This document shows positions 26,563 through 35,125 of a stretch of DNA of 64,000 nt, piece by piece. This stretch comes from Paenibacillus sp. Soil750 (GTDB lineage: Bacteria; Bacillota; Bacilli; Paenibacillales; NBRC-103111). How positions within the stretch are numbered: the first letter of the stretch is position 1; each line of letters opens with the position of its first letter. The DNA lies in NCBI RefSeq assembly GCF_001428045.1, contig NZ_LMSD01000023.1:558001-622000 (forward strand). The letters run 5' to 3'. The notes under the pieces are model-generated. The model did no database searches, was not told the origin of the DNA, and saw nothing but the letters and a program-made list of their open reading frames with translations. The position numbers and the translations under genes were made by a program.

Positions 26563-28851
26563 ATGCGGAGACAGCATTATCAACGGAAGGGATTTCTCAT
26601 CGCCATAATAAGTGCTTGTCTACCGGCAGCGATTATCGGAATGATTCTCTATGTGGTGGGCACACAGCAGATTGAGGCTGAGGGACAGAAAACACACCGC
26701 AATCAAGTCGCCTACGCAACAGAGCGGATTAATGAGAATTTAAATCATTTAGAATCGATCATGGCGCAGTGGTCATTTAATTTAAATTTAAGCAGCAGTT
26801 ATAAGGATTTGGATTTGTACAAAGATTACCGAAGTACACGTTCGATTTATCAAGCGCTGTCCTGGATCAAAGCGTCAGACCCACTCATTCAAGAAGTAAC
26901 TCTCTATCTGGACAAGCAGCAAGTGCTGATCAAAGAAAGTACGGGTATTGTGGGTATCGAATCCATCGAAGAGAAGCAGTTGTACCGCGCATTAGCTTCC
27001 TATCAGCGTGATGTCTATTGGACGAATCGGCTGGCGCCGCGTAAAGAGAACGTACCCTATACGTTAGTTGTTCGTATTCCGGGAGGGCTAGTAGAAACGG
27101 AAGCAGCATTGATTATAGATGTGAGCGCCAAACAATTAAATGCGCTAATCGCCGAATTAGATTCGGAAGGGACTGGAGCGACCCTGCTCATGCAGCAGGA
27201 TGGGGGAATCGTTTCGTTAGGTGCAACGGATATTCATCAGCCAACCGTGCTGGATAAGGCCTTGATGAAATCGGTTCAAGGACAAAAGACAGAGCATGCT
27301 TCCTCTGTTGAATCTTGGGATGGTGAAGCTTATTCAGTCTCCTATGGTCAGATGAAGCGGATTGAAAATATGTGGATCATAGCCGCCGCCACGCCGCTAG
27401 AACAAATGACCAAACCTGTCCAGACGGTGTCACGTGTCATGATACTGACCGGCTGCTTGGGAATCCTGTTGGCCTTGTTCCTTTCGTGGTACTCGTACCG
27501 CCACATGTATCAACCTGTCCAACGACTGATGCAGCAACTTTTACCTGGCCGAGCTGCCGTTACGACAGATGAGTTTGCTACCATCGCGGATGAGTGGAAG
27601 CATCTTTCGCGAGAGAGTCAGATTTTGCAGGAGCGGGTTGATCAACAGTTGCCTTCCCTACGTGAAAATTTCCTCCTTCAACTGTTACAAGGGCATCTTT
27701 CCTTTCTGAGCGAAATTGAATTAGCAGATCGCATGGCACAGTATGGGTGGGAGATGTCAGATCGTGTATTTGCCGTGCTAGCCGTCCAGATGCATGGCAT
27801 TTATCGATCTGAGGGCAAATTCTCACAAGGGGACGAACAACTCGTTACCTTTGCCGCCGTGAATATTACCCAAGAGTTAACGAAGGGGAAGGGCTTGGAG
27901 GCGAATACGGTTAATTTTCAGGATATGACGCTCGGGATACTCATCCGTCAACCTGCGAATATGTCCTTAGAAAGCATACAATCAAGTCTATTTCATTTGG
28001 CAGAAGAGCTCGCACATACCTTGAACAGTTTGCTTAAATTGGAAGTAACTGTAAGTGTTGGTACGCGTACATCTGAGTTGCGAAGACTTCCTGTTCTGTT
28101 CGATGATGCGCGCAGTGCGTTGAATTATCGGAAGCTCGGCGAAGAGCAGCAGATTCTTGATGTGAATGAACTGATTCCAGGTGGACATGATGCCATCATG
28201 TACCCTTTCGAAGAAGAGAGTTTACTTCTAAAGGCTTTGCGATCAGGTAATGAAGAAGAGTTAACGCAGCGGTTGGACGAGTTTCTTCGTCTATTGAAGA
28301 ATCAATCGATTATTGAACTTGGTGTTCGGCAAGGGCTGCTTCAATTGTGCAGCAATATGCTGAATACGATTATGATTTCGGGCTACAATCCGCTTGCTTT
28401 GAATGAAGGGCTGGATATGTGGGAACAACTTGCCGAAGTACGGGAGCCAGAAGCGATGCTTGCTTGGATGAAGCAGCATATTATTGAGCCTTATGTGTCG
28501 CGGTTGCACAGCACGCAAGATATGCAGCTGAAACAACTCATTGAGAATGTGCTGCAAACGATTCATACGAATTATGCCAAAGATATTTCGCTCGAGGGAT
28601 GTGCTGATCTTCATGGCACCTATTCTAAGAAACTAAGTCTTGGATTTAAACAAGTAACAGGGCAGACGTTCATCGACTACTTAACACAATTCAGGCTCAA
28701 TCAAGCTAAGAAGCTGCTAGTAGAAACAGATGAAAAAATTAATGATATTGCGATGCAAGTGGGGTATCAGCCGCCCTATTTCAACCGGTTATTCAAGAAG
28801 TATGAGGGTATTACGCCAGGTCAATACCGTGAGAAGGCGGATCAGTTATGA
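26563..28851 (+). CDS. Membrane-anchored AraC-family regulator with extracellular sensor domain
   Basis: About 762 residues from ATG 26563 (GGGAGG 8 bases upstream). Transmembrane helix at about 13-33, an extracellular sensor of roughly 250 residues, a second helix at about 296-316, a linker and a cytosolic segment resembling the GGDEF-like middle domain of YesN proteins (VTVSVGTRTSELRRLPVLFDDARSALNYR), then a C-terminal AraC domain (CADLHGTYSKKLSLGFKQVTG; INDIAMQVGYQPPYFNRLFKKYEGITPGQYR). It combines sensing and DNA binding in one polypeptide. It is divergent from importer B, which it most likely controls. Its stop overlaps the next AraC gene (ATGA). Confidence 0.9.
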   Translation: MRRQHYQRKGFLIAIISACLPAAIIGMILYVVGTQQIEAEGQKTHRNQVAYATERINENLNHLESIMAQWSFNLNLSSSYKDLDLYKDYRSTRSIYQALSWIKASDPLIQEVTLYLDKQQVLIKESTGIVGIESIEEKQLYRALASYQRDVYWTNRLAPRKENVPYTLVVRIPGGLVETEAALIIDVSAKQLNALIAELDSEGTGATLLMQQDGGIVSLGATDIHQPTVLDKALMKSVQGQKTEHASSVESWDGEAYSVSYGQMKRIENMWIIAAATPLEQMTKPVQTVSRVMILTGCLGILLALFLSWYSYRHMYQPVQRLMQQLLPGRAAVTTDEFATIADEWKHLSRESQILQERVDQQLPSLRENFLLQLLQGHLSFLSEIELADRMAQYGWEMSDRVFAVLAVQMHGIYRSEGKFSQGDEQLVTFAAVNITQELTKGKGLEANTVNFQDMTLGILIRQPANMSLESIQSSLFHLAEELAHTLNSLLKLEVTVSVGTRTSELRRLPVLFDDARSALNYRKLGEEQQILDVNELIPGGHDAIMYPFEEESLLLKALRSGNEEELTQRLDEFLRLLKNQSIIELGVRQGLLQLCSNMLNTIMISGYNPLALNEGLDMWEQLAEVREPEAMLAWMKQHIIEPYVSRLHSTQDMQLKQLIENVLQTIHTNYAKDISLEGCADLHGTYSKKLSLGFKQVTGQTFIDYLTQFRLNQAKKLLVETDEKINDIAMQVGYQPPYFNRLFKKYEGITPGQYREKADQL

Positions 28852-29675
28852 GTGATGAATTTTTGACGAGCTTCACACCAAGAATTATCGATGTTGTGGA
28901 GCGGGATCCGGCATTTTGGGAGGATTTTAACTATGTATTACTGCGCGATAAAACCAAATTGCATACCCTGTCTTACGTGTATCAAGGTGCAGGAACACTT
29001 GAGATTGACGGGGAGAAGTATTCACTTCAAGCAGGACATTTGTTTCAAGTACGGCCTGGCGTAAACATGCGAATCACAATGAATCCCCAGTTTCCCGTTT
29101 GTTTTATTTCGTTTCATTTTCTGTATCGATTGGTGCGATGGGAAAATGGCGAAATGGTATCCGTGGACAATACGGCGAAGTTGCCGATTTGTGGGGATGT
29201 TTTTCCAATAGGACAAATAAATATCGAAGAATCTTTTCGCAAAGCGTTCCATCTGTGGCAGTCCAAAAGCAGGAACTATGAATGGCTGGTTAAGCTAGAG
29301 TTTCTGAATAACGTACAGGCCGTGAATGAGCTTGCAAGTAGGAAACTAGAACAGAGTTCAACAGCAAGTATGATTGAGAGGGCATCAGCTTATATTCGAA
29401 CCAACTATCAAGAAAATATCACCCGGGAAATAATTGCGGATTATGTTGCAATGTCCCCAGGTTATTTATCCATTACTTTTAAGAAGCATACAGGGTTAAG
29501 TTTAATCGAATATGTGACCAAAATTAGGTTGGATCGGGCGAAATTTTTACTGAAAAGTACGAAGCTGCCAGTTAAACAAATCGCGGAGGACTGCGGGTTC
29601 ACGGACTCCTTCTATTTCTCACGGATTTTCTCTAGAGATACAGGAATGAACCCACGGGACTACAGAAACGCTTAG
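28848..29675 (+). CDS. AraC-family regulator (cupin sensor)
   Basis: 275 residues. The N-terminal AraC-binding cupin has YVYQGAGTLEIDGEKYSLQAGHLFQVRPG; the C-terminal 100 residues carry two HTH motifs (IIADYVAMSPGYLSITFKKHTG; VKQIAEDCGFTDSFYFSRIFSRDTGMNPRDYR). ATG 28848 overlaps the stop of the membrane regulator by four bases, so both are made together. It may respond to an intracellular product of the sugar brought in by importer B while its partner senses outside. The arrangement of two AraC regulators in one transcript opposite one importer is unusual. Confidence 0.9.
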   Translation: MSDEFLTSFTPRIIDVVERDPAFWEDFNYVLLRDKTKLHTLSYVYQGAGTLEIDGEKYSLQAGHLFQVRPGVNMRITMNPQFPVCFISFHFLYRLVRWENGEMVSVDNTAKLPICGDVFPIGQINIEESFRKAFHLWQSKSRNYEWLVKLEFLNNVQAVNELASRKLEQSSTASMIERASAYIRTNYQENITREIIADYVAMSPGYLSITFKKHTGLSLIEYVTKIRLDRAKFLLKSTKLPVKQIAEDCGFTDSFYFSRIFSRDTGMNPRDYRNA

Positions 29676-29839
29676 TGCGGCTGATACACACGGAATAAGG
29701 CGACATCGGGAGCTTCTAGTTGAAGCCAGGATGGCGCTTCTTCTCATGAAAAAATAATAGGATTGACTTTCATGGGATGGTATGCAGGTACTTGACTGCC
29801 ATGTGCTATATTAAAATAACCACACTTAGGAGGCATCTC

Positions 29840-30448
29840 ATGTTTCAGCAAATGAATCAAACTTATTCAGGAGTTAACTTTGGTACACAAGATTTAAGAT
29901 ACGGCGAGCTGATCAGTTGCATTTTTGATGGATGCTCGTTTGCGAACGGTTCATTAGAGGAAATTAATACCAGTCATTGTCGCTTTATTGCATGTGACTT
30001 TCGCGGAGCTTCGTTAAATGGCTCGCTACATAAAGAATCCGCTTTTGAAAATTGTAGCTTTAACGGTGCCAATCTGTTTGTTACCAAATTCGATAACTGT
30101 AAAATGATGGGATCAGATTTTTCGAACGCGAATTTAGATGGGATTACGATTTATCGCGGGGATTGGTCTTATACGAATTTGAGGCATAGCCGATTGATCA
30201 GACAGGATTTGCGTGGGGTGAAATTTCATGAAGCAGATTTCTCCGGATCCAATTTGGAAAAAGCTGATTTAAGAGACAGTGATCTGACCATGGCTATCCT
30301 CGCCAAAGCCAATTTACAAGGCGCTGATGTCAGAGGAGCCCAAATGGCTGGCGTAGATTTCAAATCATTAACCATTTCGGGCATGCGAATGGATCGAGAG
30401 CAAGCTGTCTTATTCACGATTTCTCATGGAGCCAAGATAAATGGTTGA
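29840..30448 (+). CDS. Pentapeptide-repeat protein
   Basis: About 202 residues from ATG 29840, with AGGAGG 6 bases upstream; the in-frame start at 29777 has none. The A(D/N)LXX five-residue period runs through most of the protein, for example FRGASLNGSL, FNGANLFVTKF, FSNANLDGITI, FSGSNLEKADLRDSDLTMAILAKANLQGADV. It should fold into a right-handed quadrilateral beta-helix. Some members mimic DNA and protect gyrase (Qnr/MfpA), but the sequence alone does not show that here. It has no signal peptide and is monocistronic. Confidence 0.88.
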   Translation: MFQQMNQTYSGVNFGTQDLRYGELISCIFDGCSFANGSLEEINTSHCRFIACDFRGASLNGSLHKESAFENCSFNGANLFVTKFDNCKMMGSDFSNANLDGITIYRGDWSYTNLRHSRLIRQDLRGVKFHEADFSGSNLEKADLRDSDLTMAILAKANLQGADVRGAQMAGVDFKSLTISGMRMDREQAVLFTISHGAKING

Positions 30449-30456
30449 TCCCTTTA

Positions 30457-30465
30457 TGGTATAAT
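30457..30465 (+). promoter_or_regulatory. Extended -10 promoter before an AraC gene
   Basis: TGGTATAAT is an extended -10 (TG-n-TATAAT), 31 bases before ATG 30496. No matching -35 is present, as expected for this promoter type. Confidence 0.6.
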
Positions 30466-30495
30466 GTCTGTGCACAAGAGGGGGTGATATGACCA

Positions 30496-31335
30496 ATGGC
30501 GATCTTTCAATACAATCAGGAACGTTTATATCGGAAGGATCCGGATCTACATTTGTTGTATTGGGGCAAAGAGGATTGTAAACCTGGTCATACCGTAGGG
30601 CCAGGGGTTCGTGATTTGTACAAGATTCATTTTATTCATAAAGGTACGGGACTTGTCCGAATTGGAAATGAGACACATCAGCTGAATCCAGGGCAAGGAT
30701 TTCTTATTTATCCGCATGTGATAAGTTATTATGAAGCAGATGAGGCTGAGCCTTGGACGTATTCATGGATTGGCTTCCAAGGAGTACAAGTGGAATCGAT
30801 CTTATCACGAACAAGATTATCGCCGGAGCAGCCCGTTTTTCCGATGGATCGGAGGGTCATGCCGAGCATGTATGAACAATTAACGGAAGCGAATGCGCAT
30901 GCGCATAGCGCTGACTTACAGCTTAAAGTCATCTTATATGAATTTATGACGGCACTGCTTGAAGCGGCTCCCGCCTTTTCGATGGGGGATGTATTTCCTA
31001 ATAAATGGGATAGCTATATGATCCAAGCTATGGAATTTATTCATGCTCATTATAATGAGTCTATTTCGATCGAGGGGCTTGCTGCACTTCTGAAGCTGGA
31101 TCGTAAATATTTTTCAGCTATTTTCAAAGAGGCGACAGGGCTGCCTCCCCAGCAATATCTCCTGCAATATAGGATGAATAAAGCAAGTGAATTACTGGAG
31201 AAGAGCAACTATGCCATAGGGGAAATTGCGAACTCGGTCGGGTATCAGGATCAATTGATCTTCTCCAAAATGTTTAAGCGAGTAAAAGGCGTATCCCCGA
31301 AACAATTTCGGAATCAGACATATAAGAACGCCTGA
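30496..31335 (+). CDS. AraC-family regulator (cupin sensor)
   Basis: 279 residues. Cupin sensor at the N-terminus (YKIHFIHKGTGLVRIGNETHQLNPGQGFLIYP), AraC DNA-binding domain at the C-terminus (LAALLKLDRKYFSAIFKEATGLPPQQYLLQYR; IGEIANSVGYQDQLIFSKMFKRVKGVSPKQFR). GGGGTG lies 9 bases before ATG 30496; an ATG at 30489 is out of frame. This group resembles MelR/MsmR/RafR-type sugar regulators. It is convergent with an aldo/keto reductase only 23 bases away and has no obvious adjacent target, so its regulon is unknown. Confidence 0.9.
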   Translation: MAIFQYNQERLYRKDPDLHLLYWGKEDCKPGHTVGPGVRDLYKIHFIHKGTGLVRIGNETHQLNPGQGFLIYPHVISYYEADEAEPWTYSWIGFQGVQVESILSRTRLSPEQPVFPMDRRVMPSMYEQLTEANAHAHSADLQLKVILYEFMTALLEAAPAFSMGDVFPNKWDSYMIQAMEFIHAHYNESISIEGLAALLKLDRKYFSAIFKEATGLPPQQYLLQYRMNKASELLEKSNYAIGEIANSVGYQDQLIFSKMFKRVKGVSPKQFRNQTYKNA

Positions 31336-31358
31336 TATTTGCCGAAGTTTGCGTGTGC

Positions 31359-32351
31359 TTATGAATTCAAAATCCCATCGATCAGGTCTAATTCCTCTTG
31401 GGTAAATGTAGGAACCTTCAAGGCATCAACCGCATCTTCAATTTGGCTGACTTTACTTGCACCGATAAGAGCTGATGTGACACGACCACCGCGCAACACC
31501 CACGCTAGTGCCATCTGAGACATTTTCTGGCCACGTTCAGCAGCAAGTGTGTTTAATTGTCTAACTTTCGAAATTTTTTCTTCATTGATATCGGATTCTT
31601 TAAGGAATACGCTTGAGCTTGCAGCTCGTGAATCAGGAGCGATACCGTTCAAATAGCGATCTGTAAGAATCCCTTTGAACAAGGGTGAAAAGGCAATCGA
31701 ACCGATTCCTTCCTCTTCCAAAACATCCTGAAGACCATCCTCAATCCAACGGTTCATCATGGAATAACTCGGTTGATGAATCACACAAGGCGTCCCCAGT
31801 CGCTTCAAGATACGGGATGCTTCTTTCGCTTCTTCAGGTTTATAGTTAGAAATACCAACATACAACGCTTTGCCTTGTTGAACGATTTGATGCAAGGCAG
31901 CCATCGTTTCTTCAAGCGGTGTATTCGGATCTGGACGGTGATGATAGAAGATATCGACATAGTCCACTTGCATCCGCTTCAAGCTTTGGTCCAAGCTGGC
32001 AATCAAGTTCTTCTTGGAACCCCATTCCCCGTAAGGCCCCGGCCACATGTAATATCCCGCTTTCGTTGAAATGATAAGTTCGTCTCGATAGGCAGCAAGG
32101 TCACCTTTCAGCATCTTCCCGAACATCTCTTCAGCTGAACCAGGCGGCGGCCCGTAATTATTCGCTAAATCGAAATGCGTAATCCCCAAATCAAACGCTC
32201 TCTTGAGCATCGTTCTCCCATTCTCAAACGTGTCAGTCCCGCCGAAATTATGCCAAAGTCCTAACGAAATGGCTGGCAGCAACAGGCCGCTGCGACCACT
32301 CCGGTTATAAGTCATGGAATCATATCTGGACGTACTAGCTGAATAACTCAT
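31359..32351 (-). CDS. Aldo/keto reductase, YghZ/Gpr type (L-glyceraldehyde 3-phosphate reductase-like)
   Basis: 330 residues, strongly reminiscent of E. coli YghZ: SGLLLPAISLGLWHNFGG, FDLGITHFDLANNYGPPPGSAEE, YRDELIISTKAGYYMWPGPYG. The catalytic tetrad is visible: Asp in HFDLANNYG, Tyr in the same motif, Lys in STKAGY, His in FYHHRPD. NADPH-dependent reduction of aldehydes, including methylglyoxal and L-glyceraldehyde 3-phosphate, is known for YghZ; the assignment here is by similarity. AGGAGG precedes ATG 32351. It is read from its own promoter, divergent from the membrane regulator of locus C. Confidence 0.92.
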   Translation of the reverse strand: MSYSASTSRYDSMTYNRSGRSGLLLPAISLGLWHNFGGTDTFENGRTMLKRAFDLGITHFDLANNYGPPPGSAEEMFGKMLKGDLAAYRDELIISTKAGYYMWPGPYGEWGSKKNLIASLDQSLKRMQVDYVDIFYHHRPDPNTPLEETMAALHQIVQQGKALYVGISNYKPEEAKEASRILKRLGTPCVIHQPSYSMMNRWIEDGLQDVLEEEGIGSIAFSPLFKGILTDRYLNGIAPDSRAASSSVFLKESDINEEKISKVRQLNTLAAERGQKMSQMALAWVLRGGRVTSALIGASKVSQIEDAVDALKVPTFTQEELDLIDGILNS

Positions 32352-32383
32352 CTTTGAACCTCCTAATGGTGTGAATAAGTTTC

Positions 32384-32412
32384 ATTCTAGAGAGATTTGA
32401 TTCATAAGACAA
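32384..32412 (-). promoter_or_regulatory. Sigma-A-like promoter of the aldo/keto reductase
   Basis: On the minus strand: TTGTCT, 17 bases, TAGAAT. Confidence 0.6.
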
Positions 32413-32461
32413 TGTTCATAAGGATGTTGTTTATGTCCTAATGTCTGCACAAAATGTTTTA

Positions 32462-32490
32462 TTGCAACTTTGATGAAGAGAGGCTACAAT
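32462..32490 (+). promoter_or_regulatory. Sigma-A-like promoter of the locus C regulator
   Basis: TTGCAA (32462-32467), 17 bases, TACAAT (32485-32490), 40 bases before the start codon. Confidence 0.65.
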
Positions 32491-32530
32491 TTTTAGTAAA
32501 TTCGTTCTCGGACTGGATGGTGAGCTTGGT

Positions 32531-34891
32531 TTGAAAATGCCTTTCATTATACGTCTTTTCAATAGTCGCAAAAGTGCACTTTCAACGATCATCGCCTCCA
32601 ATTTATTTATTCTATTGATACCGCTTGCAATGGGGCTTTTTCTGTACGCGAAGGTGGAACAAAGCCTGGAGAAGAGCTCGACAAGATCCAATGTGGCCAT
32701 GCTTGAGCAGCTGAAACTGTCACTCGATAACAAGTTATCGGAAGTGGATACGTTAATGCGTCAAGTCGTATTTGATCCGAAGCTGGATTACATGCTTAGA
32801 ATACCTGCCAATTCGACGGATACGGATAAATATGAGTTTATCCAATTCATGCGGGACAAGATGAGTAAATATCACAGTATGACCAGCAGCTTTATTTTAG
32901 ATTACTATGTGTATTTCGCAAGCAGTGATTCGATTGTCAAATCGGATTTGGTGACGAACTCTCGTACCTTTTATTCCCTCTACTACTCCTATAAGAACAT
33001 GTCATACGAAGGTTGGCGTCAGCTTCTAGATCAGGAGCATCGCATGTCGTACATGCCGCTCACTTCGGTATCCAATGGAGCGGATCAATCACCGAAAGAT
33101 GTTATCACCTATATTCAGTCACTTCCCATTCATTCACAATCTCAAAATCTGGGAAGCTTTATTGTATTGATTGACGTCGATCAGGTTAAGCAACTGTTTG
33201 CACAGATGGAATCGGCCAGCCATAGCCTTGTCTACATCATTGATGATGCGGGAAAAACCATTATGAGCAACAGTGAGACACCGTTTCCGTCTGACTTGCT
33301 GACGCGTATCCATGGCGGTACGGAACCATTTGATTACCGACTGGCGGGTGTAGATCAAGTCGTATCGTTTACTTCCTCGCAAAAAGCAGGATGGAAATAC
33401 GTGTCCATTATGCCGGGCGATGTTTTCATGCAGCAGGTGAATCAAATTAAAAGTTGGTCAGTCGGTCTATTTATTCTCTGTTTGTTTTCTGGACTCATCG
33501 CGGTCAGCGTCGGAGTATATCGTACGTATAAACCACTTCAGAAAACCGTACATGCGATTATGTCTGGAAAAGAATTGATTAAGCGTCCTTTCTCGAATGA
33601 ATACGAGTTTATCAGGCTAACCGTTGAAGGTTCTATCCATGAAGAGAAACATCTGCGAAGTACCTTGGCACAGCAAACGCCTTTTATTCGAGCGAATTAC
33701 TTGTCTCGCCTTCTGAATGGTCACATGGATGTAGATATTTCGGCAGCTAATGGAGATTCGCTGCAGTTCATGGATTTGAAATTTGTCAGTGACCGTTTTG
33801 CCGTTCTTATCGTGAAGATCGAGGATATTGATTTACTAGGTGAAAATGAGCAGCAATGGGCACATGCCAGATTTATCGCCTCGAATATTGGTACGGATCT
33901 CATTGCGGCTCATCATCGCGGATTTTCGCTGGAGCTCGACCGTGATCGTATTGCACTACTCATGAATCTATCGGCAAATCGGGAGAAATTCGCTGAAGCG
34001 GATATTCGGGAAATTGCTCAATCACTCTTCACCATCACGTCGCAACGCTTCCAAATCGGTATTACCATCGCCGTTGGTGGCATTCATGAAGGCCCTAAAG
34101 CCATTCGCGATTCGTATCCAGAAGCACTGGCAGCGCTTGAATATCGACTTATTCAGGGTAAACATGCCATTATTTATTATCAGGATATTGTCGATGTAAA
34201 GCAGCATTATTATTATCCGTTGGAAATCGAAATTCAGTTGATTAATTTTGTTCGCAGCGGCGATGCCGAAAATGTAGGGAAATTGCTCGATAAAATGTAT
34301 TCGATGAATTTCGATGCCAATCAGATCACACCAGAGCTAGGCAAAGCTTTATTTTTCAATGTGACGAGTACGCTCTTGAAAATTATGAACGCGACGAATA
34401 CGAATCAAGAAGAAGTGCTTGGTGCAGACTTTGATCCGATTAGAGAAGTATTCAGTTATCCAACGGCACAGGGGATGTATACGAAAACGAAGGAGCTATA
34501 CGAAACGCTTACCCGTTCGTTTAATCTCGATCGTTCTGATCACAGTTTGAGTAGACTTCAGGAAATCGTCCGTATTGTGCACGACAATCTAGATGACTCG
34601 AATTTGGGGGTTGCACAGATTGCTGAACGTATCCAGATGACACCACAATATTTGTCCACCTTCTTCAAAAAACAGCAAGGTCAGAATCTGCTGGATTACA
34701 TCACAACGAAACGGATTCAACATGCGAAGCAGCTCATGCAGAACAAAGAACTGACAATTGTCCAAATCGCACAGAAGGTCGGCTATAACAATGATGTCGT
34801 CTTCATCCGAGCGTTCAAGAAGCTTGAAGGTGTGACGCCAGGAAAATATCGTGAAACGAGCTTAGCGGAGAATACCGGCTCTGACACATAA
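32531..34891 (+). CDS. Membrane-anchored AraC-family regulator with extracellular sensor domain (locus C)
   Basis: 786 residues. A transmembrane helix at about 18-38, an extracellular sensor of about 250 residues, a second helix at about 306-326, a middle domain (GITIAVGGIHEGPKAIRDSYPEALAALEYR) and a C-terminal AraC domain (VAQIAERIQMTPQYLSTFFKKQQGQNLLDYI; IVQIAQKVGYNNDVVFIRAFKKLEGVTPGKYR). TTG 32531 has GGTGAG 6 bases upstream; ATG 32537 is an alternative. It lies directly upstream of, and in the same direction as, the binding-protein and permease genes it most likely activates. Architecture is the same as the regulators at 26563 and 56676. Confidence 0.9.
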   Translation: MKMPFIIRLFNSRKSALSTIIASNLFILLIPLAMGLFLYAKVEQSLEKSSTRSNVAMLEQLKLSLDNKLSEVDTLMRQVVFDPKLDYMLRIPANSTDTDKYEFIQFMRDKMSKYHSMTSSFILDYYVYFASSDSIVKSDLVTNSRTFYSLYYSYKNMSYEGWRQLLDQEHRMSYMPLTSVSNGADQSPKDVITYIQSLPIHSQSQNLGSFIVLIDVDQVKQLFAQMESASHSLVYIIDDAGKTIMSNSETPFPSDLLTRIHGGTEPFDYRLAGVDQVVSFTSSQKAGWKYVSIMPGDVFMQQVNQIKSWSVGLFILCLFSGLIAVSVGVYRTYKPLQKTVHAIMSGKELIKRPFSNEYEFIRLTVEGSIHEEKHLRSTLAQQTPFIRANYLSRLLNGHMDVDISAANGDSLQFMDLKFVSDRFAVLIVKIEDIDLLGENEQQWAHARFIASNIGTDLIAAHHRGFSLELDRDRIALLMNLSANREKFAEADIREIAQSLFTITSQRFQIGITIAVGGIHEGPKAIRDSYPEALAALEYRLIQGKHAIIYYQDIVDVKQHYYYPLEIEIQLINFVRSGDAENVGKLLDKMYSMNFDANQITPELGKALFFNVTSTLLKIMNATNTNQEEVLGADFDPIREVFSYPTAQGMYTKTKELYETLTRSFNLDRSDHSLSRLQEIVRIVHDNLDDSNLGVAQIAERIQMTPQYLSTFFKKQQGQNLLDYITTKRIQHAKQLMQNKELTIVQIAQKVGYNNDVVFIRAFKKLEGVTPGKYRETSLAENTGSDT

Positions 34892-34893
34892 AG

Positions 34894-34918
34894 AGCAGCC
34901 TTTAGGGGCTGCTTATTT
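34894..34918 (+). terminator. Terminator after the locus C regulator
   Basis: AGCAGCC/GGCTGCT 7-bp stem with a 6-base loop, then TATTTG. The T-run is short. Confidence 0.6.
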
Positions 34919-35125
34919 GCATCAAAATAGCTACTGCCGATTTCTAATACGGACTGATGATTTCTCAGAACGCCTGTATTTCTTAGGAAAATACAATGGA
35001 AATGAGAACTAGGCAGTATTCATATTGGGACTAGAGAAGCATACTTGGGAACAGGTGCTGACGACGACGAGAATATCGGTGCCAATCAAGTTAAGCGTTG
35101 CTCATATTAAAGGGAGGCTAGAAAA

